Source: PALSA-555 sp035468285 (lineage in GTDB: Bacteria > Actinomycetota > Acidimicrobiia > IMCC26256 > PALSA-555). Taken from it: DNA of 16,029 nucleotides. Shown here piece after piece: positions 6,870 through 13,933 of the stretch. The stretch's first letter is position 1. Every line of letters starts with the position of its first letter. The notes below the pieces were generated by a model. That model had not been told where the DNA came from. It searched no databases and saw only the letters and a list, made by a program, of their open reading frames with translations. The position numbers and the translations under genes were made by a program. The stretch lies in assembly GCA_035468285.1 (NCBI GenBank), contig DATISY010000039.1, positions 1 through 16,029 on the forward strand. Direction: 5' to 3'.

Positions 6870-8063
6870 TCAGGCGATGACGCCCCGCTCGCGAAGCGGG
6901 CCGGCCCGGTCGCCCCAGCCGACCTCGGCGAGGACCTCGTCGCTGTGCTGCCCGAGGGTGGGGGCCGGGCCACCCAGGTGGGCGGGGGTGCCGACGAACT
7001 GCGTCGGGTGGCGCGGCTGGCGGAGGCGGCCGGCCTGGGGGTGCTGGGAGTCCTCGAAGAGGCCCATCGCCTGGGCGTGGGGGTCGGCCACGAGCTCGGC
7101 GGGGGAGAGGACGACCCCGCACGGGACCCGCTCGGCTTCGAGCCGGGCCATCGCCGCGCTCGTGGTCCAGCCCCGGGCGACGGCGTAGCACCGGTCCATC
7201 AGGCCCCGGGTCAGGTCACGGTGCTGGGCTCGCTCGCCGATCGTCGCGACGCGAGGATCGTCGTAGCCCTCGACGCCGAAGGCGCGGCACAGGCCGGCGA
7301 AGTCCGCGTCGGAGGTCGGGGTGGCGATCCCCCATCCGTCGAGGAACCGCAACGGCCGGAAGCTGGCCACGAAGCTCGACGGCTGGGACCGGTCCGCGTC
7401 GAGGAGCACCTCGTTGCCGGCCGCGTCGGCCCACAGAAACGACACGACGGCGTCGAGCATCGACAGCTGCAGGTGCTGGCCGCCGTCGCCACGCTCACGG
7501 GCGAAGAGCGCCGCGGTGATCGCCTGCGCCGCGAAGAGCGCGGTGATCTTGTCCGCCGCGGTCTGGCGCAGGAACTGCGGCTCCTGGGTGGCGGGGTCCG
7601 CCTGGCTCGTCGCCAGGCCACCGTACGCCTGGATGACCGTGTCGTACGCGCCCTTCCCGGCGTACGGCCCCTCGGGCCCGAATCCCGAGATCGACACGTA
7701 CACCAAATCGGGGTTCACCGCGCGCAGCTCGTCGTAGCCGAGGCCCAGCCGCTCGATGACCCCGGGCCGGAAGTTCTGGACGAACACGTCGGCGTCGCGG
7801 GCGAGCCGGAGCACCAAATCCCGGCCCTCCTCGTGGTGCACATCCACCGCGACGGACCGCTTCCCCCGGTTGCACAACTGGAACAGCGCGCTCAGCCCGT
7901 TGACGGAGACCCCGACCCATCGGGCGATGTCGCCGATCCCGGGCCGCTCGACCTTGATCACCTCCGCGCCTTGATCCGCGAGGAGCGCGACGGCGTACGG
8001 CCCCGTCAGCGCGATCGAGCAGTCGAGGACCCGCACGCCCCGCAACGGGCCCCGGCCGGTCAC
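6870..8063 (-). CDS. family III CoA-transferase (CaiB/BaiF/Frc family)
   Basis: Enzymes of this family move CoA between carboxylic acids through a glutamyl/aspartyl-CoA intermediate; relatives include formyl-CoA transferase and alpha-methylacyl-CoA racemase. From GTG 8063 the protein is 397 residues, normal for the family. Hallmarks are PLRGVRVLDCS near the N-terminus, the LLADQGAEVIKVERPG block (27-42), NRGKRSVAVD (65-74), FVQNFRPGVIERLGLGY (94-110) and SGFGPEGPYAGKGAYD, whose last residue, Asp141, aligns with the catalytic aspartate. The reading frame stays open upstream to 8276, but that extension is arginine/glycine-rich and overlaps the upstream gene. GTG 8063 shares GTGA with the upstream stop (TGA at 8062-8060), indicating translational coupling. 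The substrate is unknown. Confidence 0.93.
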   Translation of the reverse strand: MTGRGPLRGVRVLDCSIALTGPYAVALLADQGAEVIKVERPGIGDIARWVGVSVNGLSALFQLCNRGKRSVAVDVHHEEGRDLVLRLARDADVFVQNFRPGVIERLGLGYDELRAVNPDLVYVSISGFGPEGPYAGKGAYDTVIQAYGGLATSQADPATQEPQFLRQTAADKITALFAAQAITAALFARERGDGGQHLQLSMLDAVVSFLWADAAGNEVLLDADRSQPSSFVASFRPLRFLDGWGIATPTSDADFAGLCRAFGVEGYDDPRVATIGERAQHRDLTRGLMDRCYAVARGWTTSAAMARLEAERVPCGVVLSPAELVADPHAQAMGLFEDSQHPQAGRLRQPRHPTQFVGTPAHLGGPAPTLGQHSDEVLAEVGWGDRAGPLRERGVIA

Positions 8064-9172
8064 GGACGAAACCGGGGCTGGGAGCGAGGCCGTCCGCCGG
8101 GCCCGCTGTACGCGAGGCCGTAGCCCGGCTCGGGGTCGAACGCCGTCGCCGCCTGCACGGACCCGCGCGCCGCGTCCCACGCGTCGATCAGGCGGTCCTC
8201 GGCCTCGTAGTCGAACGGGTCGGTCAGCACCATCTCCTCCTGGCCGCCCCGATCCGGCGGGTGCGCCGCCAGCCACCGGGCGGTCCGCGGGACGGCCTCG
8301 CGGGCCGGCACGACGTCGCGGTACCCGAGGATCGTGCGCACCCGGGTGAGGTCGAGCACCCGGTGGGTCGGCAGCGGCTGGGCCAGCAGCGGCCGGGCGG
8401 GGACCGCCAGGTCATAGGGCAGGGACACGATCTCCCACTCGTGGTCGAGCGCCGTCGCGACCAGCTCGACGACCTGGCGGACCGTGAGGACCTCCTCGTC
8501 GCCGACGTTGAAGACCTGCCCGGCGGCCGCCGCGGGCTGATCGACCGCGAGGAGCAGCGCATGCGCCAGGTTCTCGGTGTAGCCGTGGTGGTGCAGGGTG
8601 AGCCCGTCGTCGGCGACGACGATGCGCCGCCGCCCGTCGAGGATCCGCCGCACGATCGTCCACTCCCGCGGCGCGAGCTGATAAGGCCCGTAGACGTACG
8701 GGTACCGGAAATGCGTCGCGGCGGGGTGCGCCTCGAACACGGCCGCCTCGGTCCGCACGATCCGAAAGCCCTTCTCGTCGTCGGCCGGGTCGGTGACCGT
8801 GACCGCGTCCTCCGCCACCGGCACCGCCAACCCCGGTGGGGCGGCCAACCAGGGATTCATCCACCCTCGGTAGGCGGGGACGCCCCCGACGGACACGAAC
8901 TGCCCGACCCGGCCCGCGGTGCACGACGCGATGCGCCGCAGCCGCCCGTACATCGCGACCACCAGGTCGAACGTGGCGCCGCCGAGGACCGCGTCGAGCG
9001 TCGCCTCGTCGTACGGGTCGTGGTGCCAGTGGCGGACCGCCGCCGGCAGGTCGGGTCGCTCGTGCGTCCCGCGGTGCAGGATCGTGACCTCGTAGCCCCG
9101 GTCGACGAGGCCGGTCACGACCGGCTGACCGGTCGGGCCCGTCCCACCCACGACGAGCGCCTGCCCTCTCAC
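8060..9172 (-). CDS. SDR-like NAD-dependent epimerase/dehydratase family protein with altered active site
   Basis: The 370-residue protein has the extended-SDR cofactor loop VVGGTGPTG (7-15) after a short first strand, later FRYPYVYGPY (155-164) and the VFNVGDEEVLTVRQVVELV segment typical of sugar-nucleotide epimerases. The catalytic YxxxK is not found where expected: the matching stretch reads F136-RIV-R140, so Tyr is Phe and Lys is Arg. This resembles divergent SDRs such as CSP41-like or NmrA-like proteins that bind NAD(P) or RNA, or act on unusual substrates. The start is GTG 9172 with only a weak ribosome-binding sequence. Its stop overlaps the CoA-transferase start by four bases, so the two are almost certainly one operon with this gene first. 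Confidence 0.85.
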   Translation of the reverse strand: MRGQALVVGGTGPTGQPVVTGLVDRGYEVTILHRGTHERPDLPAAVRHWHHDPYDEATLDAVLGGATFDLVVAMYGRLRRIASCTAGRVGQFVSVGGVPAYRGWMNPWLAAPPGLAVPVAEDAVTVTDPADDEKGFRIVRTEAAVFEAHPAATHFRYPYVYGPYQLAPREWTIVRRILDGRRRIVVADDGLTLHHHGYTENLAHALLLAVDQPAAAAGQVFNVGDEEVLTVRQVVELVATALDHEWEIVSLPYDLAVPARPLLAQPLPTHRVLDLTRVRTILGYRDVVPAREAVPRTARWLAAHPPDRGGQEEMVLTDPFDYEAEDRLIDAWDAARGSVQAATAFDPEPGYGLAYSGPGGRPRSQPRFRP

Positions 9173-9260
9173 GGCGCGGTGTCCGTCCCGACGACGAGCG
9201 GCTCCGACGCGTGTCCCACGGCTCCGTTCTAGTGGTCCGGGCCGGTCGCCGTCAGCCGAG

Positions 9261-9266
9261 TAGCGT
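9261..9266 (+). promoter_or_regulatory. candidate -10 box (TAGCGT) for the CadD-family gene
   Basis: TAGCGT fits TANNNT and predicts a start near 9273 with a leader of about 30 bases that contains GGAG at 9296-9299. It lies inside the longer frame starting at 9211 and so favours the shorter start at 9304/9307. No clear -35 is seen. Confidence 0.3.
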
Positions 9267-9306
9267 CCGCGGCCGCGCCGGCGCGCGACCTGCTCGGAGC
9301 TTCGTG

Positions 9307-9912
9307 GTGGCCACTGTCCTGCTTGCCGTGGGCTTGTACGCCACGACGAACATCGACAACTTCGTCGTCCTGACCGCGTTCTACGCCGACCGGTCGTACC
9401 GGCCCCGCGCGGTCACGGTGGGCACCTACCTGGGCCTGGGGGTCATCGTCGCGATCAGCGCCGGCGCGGCGGCGGCGGCGGCGGACGTCCCCCATCGGTA
9501 CATCGGGCTGCTCGGCTTCGTCCCGTTGACCCTCGGCGTGCTGCGCCTCGTCACCCTCGCCCGGGAGGTCCGGGAGGGGCTCCCAGCCGACCCGGACACG
9601 CCCGCGCACGACGCCCGCCACGGGCCGGTCGTCGTCGCCGCCGTGACCGTCGGCAACGGAGGCGACAACATCGCCGCGTACATCCCGGTCTTCGCGTCCC
9701 GCTCCCTCGGGACGTCAAGCCTGATCGTGGCGGTGTTCGTCGCGGCTGCCGGCGTGTGGTGCGTCGCGGCGTACACGGTGGCGCACGCCCGCTGGGGCGG
9801 CCGGTCGATCGAGCGCGTGAGCCACGTCGTGGTGCCGCTGGTGTACCTCGGGCTGGGCGTCTGGATCCTGGTGCTGTCAGGCACGCTCGACTGGCTCGTC
9901 GGGTCCAGCTGA
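9307..9912 (+). CDS. CadD-family cadmium-resistance-type transporter (LysE superfamily)
   Basis: CadD-like proteins are small integral membrane exporters linked to Cd2+ resistance; many actinobacterial members are untested. From GTG 9307 the product is 201 residues, close to the usual length of about 205. The two family signatures are present: TTNIDNFVVL in the first membrane segment (about 13-22) and GNGGDNIAAYIPVFA (116-130), comparable to the NGGDNIxxYxPxF of CadD. About five or six hydrophobic segments are visible. The frame is open from GTG 9211, but that extension is arginine-rich and disordered. GGAG at 9296-9299 sits seven bases before 9307, and known family members begin just before the NID segment; GTG 9304 is an equally plausible codon. 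It is divergent from the SDR gene. Confidence 0.88.
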   Translation: MATVLLAVGLYATTNIDNFVVLTAFYADRSYRPRAVTVGTYLGLGVIVAISAGAAAAAADVPHRYIGLLGFVPLTLGVLRLVTLAREVREGLPADPDTPAHDARHGPVVVAAVTVGNGGDNIAAYIPVFASRSLGTSSLIVAVFVAAAGVWCVAAYTVAHARWGGRSIERVSHVVVPLVYLGLGVWILVLSGTLDWLVGSS

Positions 9913-9919
9913 GACGAGG

Positions 9920-9935
9920 CCGCGGCGGGCCGCGG
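9920..9935 (+). terminator. GC-rich stem-loop after the CadD-family gene
   Basis: CCGCGG-CGGG-CCGCGG forms a 6-bp stem with a 4-base loop beginning 8 bases after the stop at 9912. There is no T-tract. The position suggests a terminator before the lipoprotein gene, which has its own candidate -10 box. Confidence 0.4.
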
Positions 9936-10004
9936 ACCGGCGCACGGGCGCATGGGCGGATGGGTGCGGCTCGAGGGTGATCGGCGCCGGACGGGGTGCG
10001 CCGC

Positions 10005-10010
10005 TACGTT
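10005..10010 (+). promoter_or_regulatory. candidate -10 box (TACGTT) for the pentapeptide-repeat gene
   Basis: TACGTT is followed by nine bases and ATG 10020, implying a leader of only two or three bases. No ribosome-binding sequence precedes the ATG. The same layout (TACGCT, nine bases, ATG) precedes the glycosyltransferase gene at 11630. Confidence 0.35.
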
Positions 10011-10019
10011 CCTCGGTCC

Positions 10020-10508
10020 ATGACCCCGTCCCGCGAGCACAGACGTGCCCGCGTCCCGCGGCGAGCGGCGATGCTGCTCGTGGCGATCGTCATCGGGGTG
10101 GCCGCCTCGGCGTGCTCCTCCAAGTCGGTCACCACGGTGGGGGGCTGCGCGATCGCACCGGGCGCGTTGTGCGAGGGCACCTACATGCGCGGCGGCCACA
10201 TGATCCGCGGGAACCTGTTCGGGGCCAACCTGAGCCGGGCCGATCTGCGCCAGGCCAAGCTGGTCGGCGCCATCCTCACCGGCGCGAACCTGACCCGGGC
10301 GAACCTCCAGCGCGCCGACCTGCGACACGCCTACCTGGGGAACGCCAACCTCAACTCGGCCGACCTGCGGGGTGCTCGCCTCGACCGGGCCTGGCTCGCC
10401 GGGGCCACCTTCGTCGGCGCGCGCGGCGTCACCGTCGCAACGCTCGAGTCGGGGATCGTCTGCCGGACCGTCGTCGCACCCGATCTGGTCCTCAATCGGG
10501 ACTGCTGA
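10020..10508 (+). CDS. pentapeptide-repeat lipoprotein
   Basis: The 162-residue product has a basic N-terminus, a hydrophobic core (18-29) and a lipobox-like ASAC ending at Cys32, so it is probably a membrane-anchored extracytoplasmic lipoprotein. Residues 64-133 form 14 consecutive pentapeptide units of the A(N/D)LxX type (ANLSR, ADLRQ, ANLTR and so on), which fold into a right-handed beta-helix. Cysteines 43, 51, 148 and 162 flank the helix and could form two disulfides that cap its ends. The function is unknown; most described pentapeptide proteins are cytoplasmic. ATG 10020 is chosen because it supplies a normal signal n-region; GTG 9996 or ATG 10071 in the same frame are alternatives. 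Its end overlaps the convergent PAP2 gene by 17 bases. Confidence 0.87.
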   Translation: MTPSREHRRARVPRRAAMLLVAIVIGVAASACSSKSVTTVGGCAIAPGALCEGTYMRGGHMIRGNLFGANLSRADLRQAKLVGAILTGANLTRANLQRADLRHAYLGNANLNSADLRGARLDRAWLAGATFVGARGVTVATLESGIVCRTVVAPDLVLNRDC

Positions 10509-11499
10509 GCGCCGCGCCCGCCAGCACCGGCGGCTCCGGCGCGGCCACCGGGGGTTCGGGCGCGACACGGGCCCGGCGGCGCGCCCAGCGGTCCATGAGC
10601 GCGGTCCCGACGAAGTACACGACCACCGCGTACAGCCAACCCAAGATGAGGTCGATCACGTAGTGCTCACCCGTGTACACGAGGCTGAACGCCATCGCCA
10701 ACGGGTAGAGCGGGAGCAGCCACCGCCAACGTCCCGCGGACCGCCAGAAGAACAGCATGAGCAGCACGGGGTACGCCCCATGCAGCGACGGGATCGCCGC
10801 CACCGGATTCGCCTCGTGACTGCGGGCGGACAAGAGGCTGGCCCCGTTCTGCAGCCCGAGATGGGTCCAGACCTCGTCGACGATCTTCGCGGTCGGGGCG
10901 AGCGCGTGGTTCTGGCTCGCGAGCCACGGCGGCGCAGCGGGGAACAGCGCGTAGGTAGCGAACCCCGCGAAGCTCAACGCCACGAAGAGCACGGCGAAAC
11001 GCCGAAACCGCGCGTAACCGAACTTCCAGAGGAACGCGGCGACGATCAGCGCCACGAAGAAGTGGCTCAGATACACGAAGAACGCGGCATAGTCCCAGAT
11101 ATGGGGCCGTCCGGGCGTGAAGAGCAGATGCTGCAGCTCCACCGTCGGGACCTTCCCCCCGAACAGGAACTGATCGGCATGGATCTGGGGGGTGACGTGC
11201 ACCGGGAACCACTGGTCGGCCTTGCCGCGCAACGAGTCGTACGCCGCCAGGATGAAGAACAGGGGGGCCCAGTCGATGACGACCCGGCCGATGGTGCGGA
11301 GGCTGCCCGCCCCCGCGGCCATCAGACCCGTCCCGAGGATGATGAGCAGGTGGTTGCGGTTCGTGTCGAGATGCCACTTCCAGAGCATGTAGCCGACGAG
11401 GCTCAGCCAGATCGCGACCGCGTACTGCAGGCGGGTGGGACGCCACCGGCGTCCCAGCTTGCTCGCAGGCGCGTCGCTGCCCGGTCCCGCCGTGGCCAT
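10492..11499 (-). CDS. PAP2_3 / Aur1-type membrane phosphotransferase (inositolphosphotransferase-like)
   Basis: From ATG 11499 this is a 335-residue multi-pass membrane protein. It carries the three sites of the Aur1/PAP2_3 branch: FPAAPPW (186-192), PSLH with catalytic His240 (237-240) and GEHYVID with His279 and Asp283 (277-283). It lacks the SR of ordinary PAP2 phosphatases. Members transfer phospho-headgroups such as inositol phosphate to lipids, or dephosphorylate lipid phosphates, on the outer leaflet; the true substrate is unknown. The C-terminal tail is proline-rich with a repeated APEPPV. The frame is open up to 11574, but a TATATT -10 box at 11562-11557 lies inside that extension, so a start at ATG 11499 or GTG 11514 is more likely. 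It is divergent from the GT-C gene. Confidence 0.9.
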   Translation of the reverse strand: MATAGPGSDAPASKLGRRWRPTRLQYAVAIWLSLVGYMLWKWHLDTNRNHLLIILGTGLMAAGAGSLRTIGRVVIDWAPLFFILAAYDSLRGKADQWFPVHVTPQIHADQFLFGGKVPTVELQHLLFTPGRPHIWDYAAFFVYLSHFFVALIVAAFLWKFGYARFRRFAVLFVALSFAGFATYALFPAAPPWLASQNHALAPTAKIVDEVWTHLGLQNGASLLSARSHEANPVAAIPSLHGAYPVLLMLFFWRSAGRWRWLLPLYPLAMAFSLVYTGEHYVIDLILGWLYAVVVYFVGTALMDRWARRRARVAPEPPVAAPEPPVLAGAALSSPD

Positions 11500-11556
11500 G
11501 GCCGGGTCGGCGGTCACCCGCGACTCAGCATGTGTTCCCCGGCGCGCAAGGCCTCG

Positions 11557-11562
11557 AATATA
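11557..11562 (-). promoter_or_regulatory. -10 box (TATATT) for the PAP2_3 gene
   Basis: TATATT on the minus strand is nearly consensus and stands out in very GC-rich DNA. It predicts a start near 11550 and a leader of 35-50 bases before GTG 11514 or ATG 11499. No clear -35 is present. Confidence 0.5.
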
Positions 11563-11614
11563 CGGGAGCGCCATCGTCTCATGGGCTCGCGGACCATCGG
11601 GACCAGTGCCCCGT

Positions 11615-11620
11615 TACGCT
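11615..11620 (+). promoter_or_regulatory. candidate -10 box (TACGCT) for the GT-C gene
   Basis: TACGCT is followed by nine bases and ATG 11630, so the transcript would be leaderless or nearly so; no ribosome-binding sequence is present. It is back-to-back with the TATATT box at 11562-11557, 52 bases apart. Confidence 0.4.
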
Positions 11621-11629
11621 CCGGGCACC

Positions 11630-13138
11630 ATGCGCCCGGCGCCTGACCCGCCCCTGTCGGCGGCGATTCCCTCGTCGAGCGGGCCCGCGGAGCCGGTCCA
11701 ACGTCACCGGTCGTCGCTCGACCTGACCCGGGGGCCGCTCCTCGTTCTCACGTTGGTCGTCGTCGCGTTCGCGGTGCACCTCCCGATGCTGTCGCAGCGG
11801 GTGTGGAACTCCGACGAGGCCTACGCGGCGACCCAGGCGCAGGTCCTCGACCATGGCGGTCGGCTCTACGTGGACACCGTCGACCGCAAACCGCCAGCCG
11901 TCCCGTACCTGTACGCGGCGGTGTTCACCGTGACCGGATCCGATGACCTCGTGCCCGTCCGGGTCCTCGCCATCCTCGCCGACGTCGTCACCGCGCTGCT
12001 GCTCGCGGCTGAGGCCCGTCGCCGGTTCCACCGGGACCGGGCCGGGCTCATCGCCGGGCTCCTCTTCCTCGGCGCCAGCGGCGCGTTCTACGCCACCGAC
12101 TTCCAGGCCGCGAACTTCGAGACCTTCATGCTGCCGACGATGGTGGCCGGGTTCGCCCTCGCCGCCCGCCGCCGGCCCCTCGCCTCCGGGATCGCCATCG
12201 GCGTGTCGACCCTGACCAAACAGACCGCCGCGGCCACGCTGCTCCCCGCAGTGTGGCTCCTCGGTCAGGTGCGCACCCGACGGCTCCGCGGCGTCGCGCT
12301 CCTCGCCGCGGGTTTCGCCGCCCCGATCCTCCTCGCCGCGGCGCTCTTCGGGGCGCATGACTTCTTCCGTTGGGTGTTCACCGGTGACACGGGCTACCTC
12401 GACACCGGCGGCGCCGTCGGGTACAGCGTGCACCTCGGGCTCCGACAGACACTCTGGTTCGTGCTCGGCAACATCGCCGTCGTGTCACTGGCTGTCCTCG
12501 CGGCACGCCGGTTCCGGGACCACCTCGACCTCTGGCTCTGGACCGCGGCAGGGGTCGTCGCGGTCGTGAGCGGGTTCCGCTTCTTCGGTCACTACTACCT
12601 CCAGCTGCTCCCGCCGCTCGCGTTGCTCGCCACCGGGCCGATCGTCAACGCGTCGAAACGCACGCTCGCCGTCGTCGCCATCGTGGTCGCGGTCCCGGCC
12701 GGCTTCTTCGCGCAGAAGGCGTTGAGCAGCCGGCTCTCGAGAACCGAGGTCGTCGCCCGCGACCTCACCGCGTACGTCCGGCGGGCCGTGCCGCCCTCCG
12801 GCCGGATCCTCATCTGGGGACATTTGCCCGAGGTGTACTGGCAGTCCGGCCGCGCACCCGCGACCCGGTTCGCGACGACCGGGTTCCTCACCGGCCAGAG
12901 CGGCGGGCGACCCCCGAACCTCACAGGCATGAGCCTCGCCGCTCCCGGAGCGTGGACCGACTTCGAGGCTGACCTGCGAGCCCACCCCCCGGCGCTGATC
13001 CTCGACCTCGCGCCCGCCGACGTCCGCAACGCCCGCTACGAATCCCAAGCCCGCTTCCCGCGGTTCAGCCACTACCTCCATCTTCACTACCGGCCGAACG
13101 GCCGCGTCGACGGCGTCGTCGCCTACGTCCCCCGCTGA
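11630..13138 (+). CDS. GT-C family glycosyltransferase (ArnT / PMT_2-like, GT39/GT83 type)
   Basis: The 502-residue protein has an extracytoplasmic-facing DE motif, WNSDEAYAATQ (Asp62, Glu63), right after the first membrane segment (about 36-52), followed by DTVDRKPPAVPYLYA (82-96), whose KPP is typical of the PMT_2/ArnT family. About ten to twelve hydrophobic segments follow, ending in a soluble C-terminal part (about 380-502). Such enzymes use polyprenyl-phosphate sugars and glycosylate proteins, lipids or envelope glycans outside the membrane. Donor and acceptor cannot be told. The frame is open upstream to 11435, but ATG 11630 follows a TACGCT box by nine bases, and the upstream part overlaps the divergent gene. 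It ends 22 bases from the convergent membrane-protein gene. Confidence 0.9.
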   Translation: MRPAPDPPLSAAIPSSSGPAEPVQRHRSSLDLTRGPLLVLTLVVVAFAVHLPMLSQRVWNSDEAYAATQAQVLDHGGRLYVDTVDRKPPAVPYLYAAVFTVTGSDDLVPVRVLAILADVVTALLLAAEARRRFHRDRAGLIAGLLFLGASGAFYATDFQAANFETFMLPTMVAGFALAARRRPLASGIAIGVSTLTKQTAAATLLPAVWLLGQVRTRRLRGVALLAAGFAAPILLAAALFGAHDFFRWVFTGDTGYLDTGGAVGYSVHLGLRQTLWFVLGNIAVVSLAVLAARRFRDHLDLWLWTAAGVVAVVSGFRFFGHYYLQLLPPLALLATGPIVNASKRTLAVVAIVVAVPAGFFAQKALSSRLSRTEVVARDLTAYVRRAVPPSGRILIWGHLPEVYWQSGRAPATRFATTGFLTGQSGGRPPNLTGMSLAAPGAWTDFEADLRAHPPALILDLAPADVRNARYESQARFPRFSHYLHLHYRPNGRVDGVVAYVPR

Positions 13139-13160
13139 GCCGCGACCGGACCGACGAGGG

Positions 13161-13628
13161 TCAGCCGGGCGCCGACCGCGACGCGGTGACGTCATCGGCT
13201 CGGCGTCGGGCCCGGGCCCCCAGCACCCCGCCGAGCATCCCCAACCCGACGCTGATCACGAGCGCACCGAAGACCTGACCCGGGGGAAGCGCCGCCCGGT
13301 CCCCACTGACCAAGCCGCGGCCCTGTTCCCGCACGGCCCAGATCACGATCCGGATCGGGACCCACAGCACCACGGCGCCCAACCCGGCGAGCGCACCATG
13401 GGTGAGGGGCGCCCGCGGCGCGCCGCTTCCCGCGACCCAGCCCGCCACGACGTACGCGGCCAGGATCAAGACGAACAGTGGGTACACCCACCCGCTCTGG
13501 TTCATGTCGGTGACCTGACGGTCCAGCACCGCCCGGACGACCGTGACGGGGACGATGACCGACAGTCCCGCCAGCGCGCCCCACACGATCACCCGCCAGT
13601 TGGTGGCATCGACGCCGGTTGGGTCCAC
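13161..13628 (-). CDS. small integral membrane protein of unknown function
   Basis: From GTG 13628 the product is 155 residues with four predicted membrane segments (about 13-32, 49-68, 77-98 and 122-142) and a short basic C-terminus (RARRRADD). I cannot name the family; the size and spacing recall TIGR04086/YrzE-like proteins, but no diagnostic motif is visible. The start is set by GAGGAG at 13633-13638, four bases before the GTG; the frame extends to 13724 but without a comparable ribosome-binding sequence and with a glycine-rich, unlikely N-terminus. It is convergent with the GT-C gene and divergent from whiB. Confidence 0.75.
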   Translation of the reverse strand: MDPTGVDATNWRVIVWGALAGLSVIVPVTVVRAVLDRQVTDMNQSGWVYPLFVLILAAYVVAGWVAGSGAPRAPLTHGALAGLGAVVLWVPIRIVIWAVREQGRGLVSGDRAALPPGQVFGALVISVGLGMLGGVLGARARRRADDVTASRSAPG

Positions 13629-13638
13629 GAGGCTCCTC

Positions 13639-13852
13639 GACCCCGCGACCGCAGGGTGCCCCCGATCATCGCGCCCACCGGTCCCGATCCCGCCCCCACC
13701 CCCGAGTCTCCGGGGCCGCCTCACCCCGGTCCGGGCCCGGAATCGCGGCCGAGGAGCCCCCGATTCCCTGCCCCCGGGGCCCTCCGCCGGCCGCGGGGCC
13801 CAAAGAGCCGCGCAAAGGGCCGAAAGGGAGGTGTCGGCGACTCAGGTGAGTG
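13639..13852. other. non-coding GC-rich gap upstream of the WhiB gene
   Basis: No supported gene lies between the membrane-protein start and the whiB promoter. It contains one 7-bp inverted repeat with a 15-base spacer (GGAATCG 13739-13745, CGATTCC 13761-13767) and a purine-rich stretch, GAAAGGGAGGTG at 13822-13833, that resembles a ribosome-binding sequence. A frame from 13831 to 13965 (44 codons) follows the purine tract and overlaps the whiB start out of frame; I do not accept it as a gene. Confidence 0.4.
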
Positions 13853-13879
13853 GGAATACTCGTCGATGCACCCATCGTT
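13853..13879 (+). promoter_or_regulatory. SigR/SigH-type (oxidative-stress ECF sigma) promoter candidate for whiB
   Basis: GGAAT (13853-13857, preceded by G) and GTT (13877-13879) are separated by 19 bases, close to the SigR/SigH consensus GGAAT-N18-GTT. Transcription would start near 13887 with a leader of about 45 bases. A short inverted repeat (CGATG-CACC-CATCG, 13864-13877) lies between and partly over the boxes. Confidence 0.45.
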
Positions 13880-13933
13880 ACCTCGATATCCCCCCGTCCC
13901 CCGCGGGGCGTGACGGAGAAAGTGTGGTGCCCC

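Noticed and set aside
6945..8123. 392-codon plus-strand frame
   Set aside because: Shadow of the CoA-transferase gene.
8064..8276. N-terminal extension of the CoA-transferase to 8276
   Set aside because: Arg/Gly-rich translation fully inside the upstream SDR gene; GTG 8063 gives the normal family start and a GTGA coupling.
9211..9306. Longer start (GTG 9211) for the CadD-family gene
   Set aside because: Arginine-rich extension lacking in the family; a -10 box at 9261 and GGAG at 9296-9299 favour 9304/9307.
10372..11646. 424-codon open frame on the plus strand
   Set aside because: Antisense to the PAP2_3 gene whose catalytic motifs are intact; no recognisable protein features.
13739..13767. 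7-bp inverted repeat (GGAATCG / CGATTCC) as terminator or riboswitch
   Set aside because: The 15-base spacer, lack of T-tract and lack of flanking transcribed gene leave no function to propose.
13850..13933. GTG 13850 as whiB start (108 residues)
   Set aside because: It precedes the predicted transcription start; the extension has no family resemblance.
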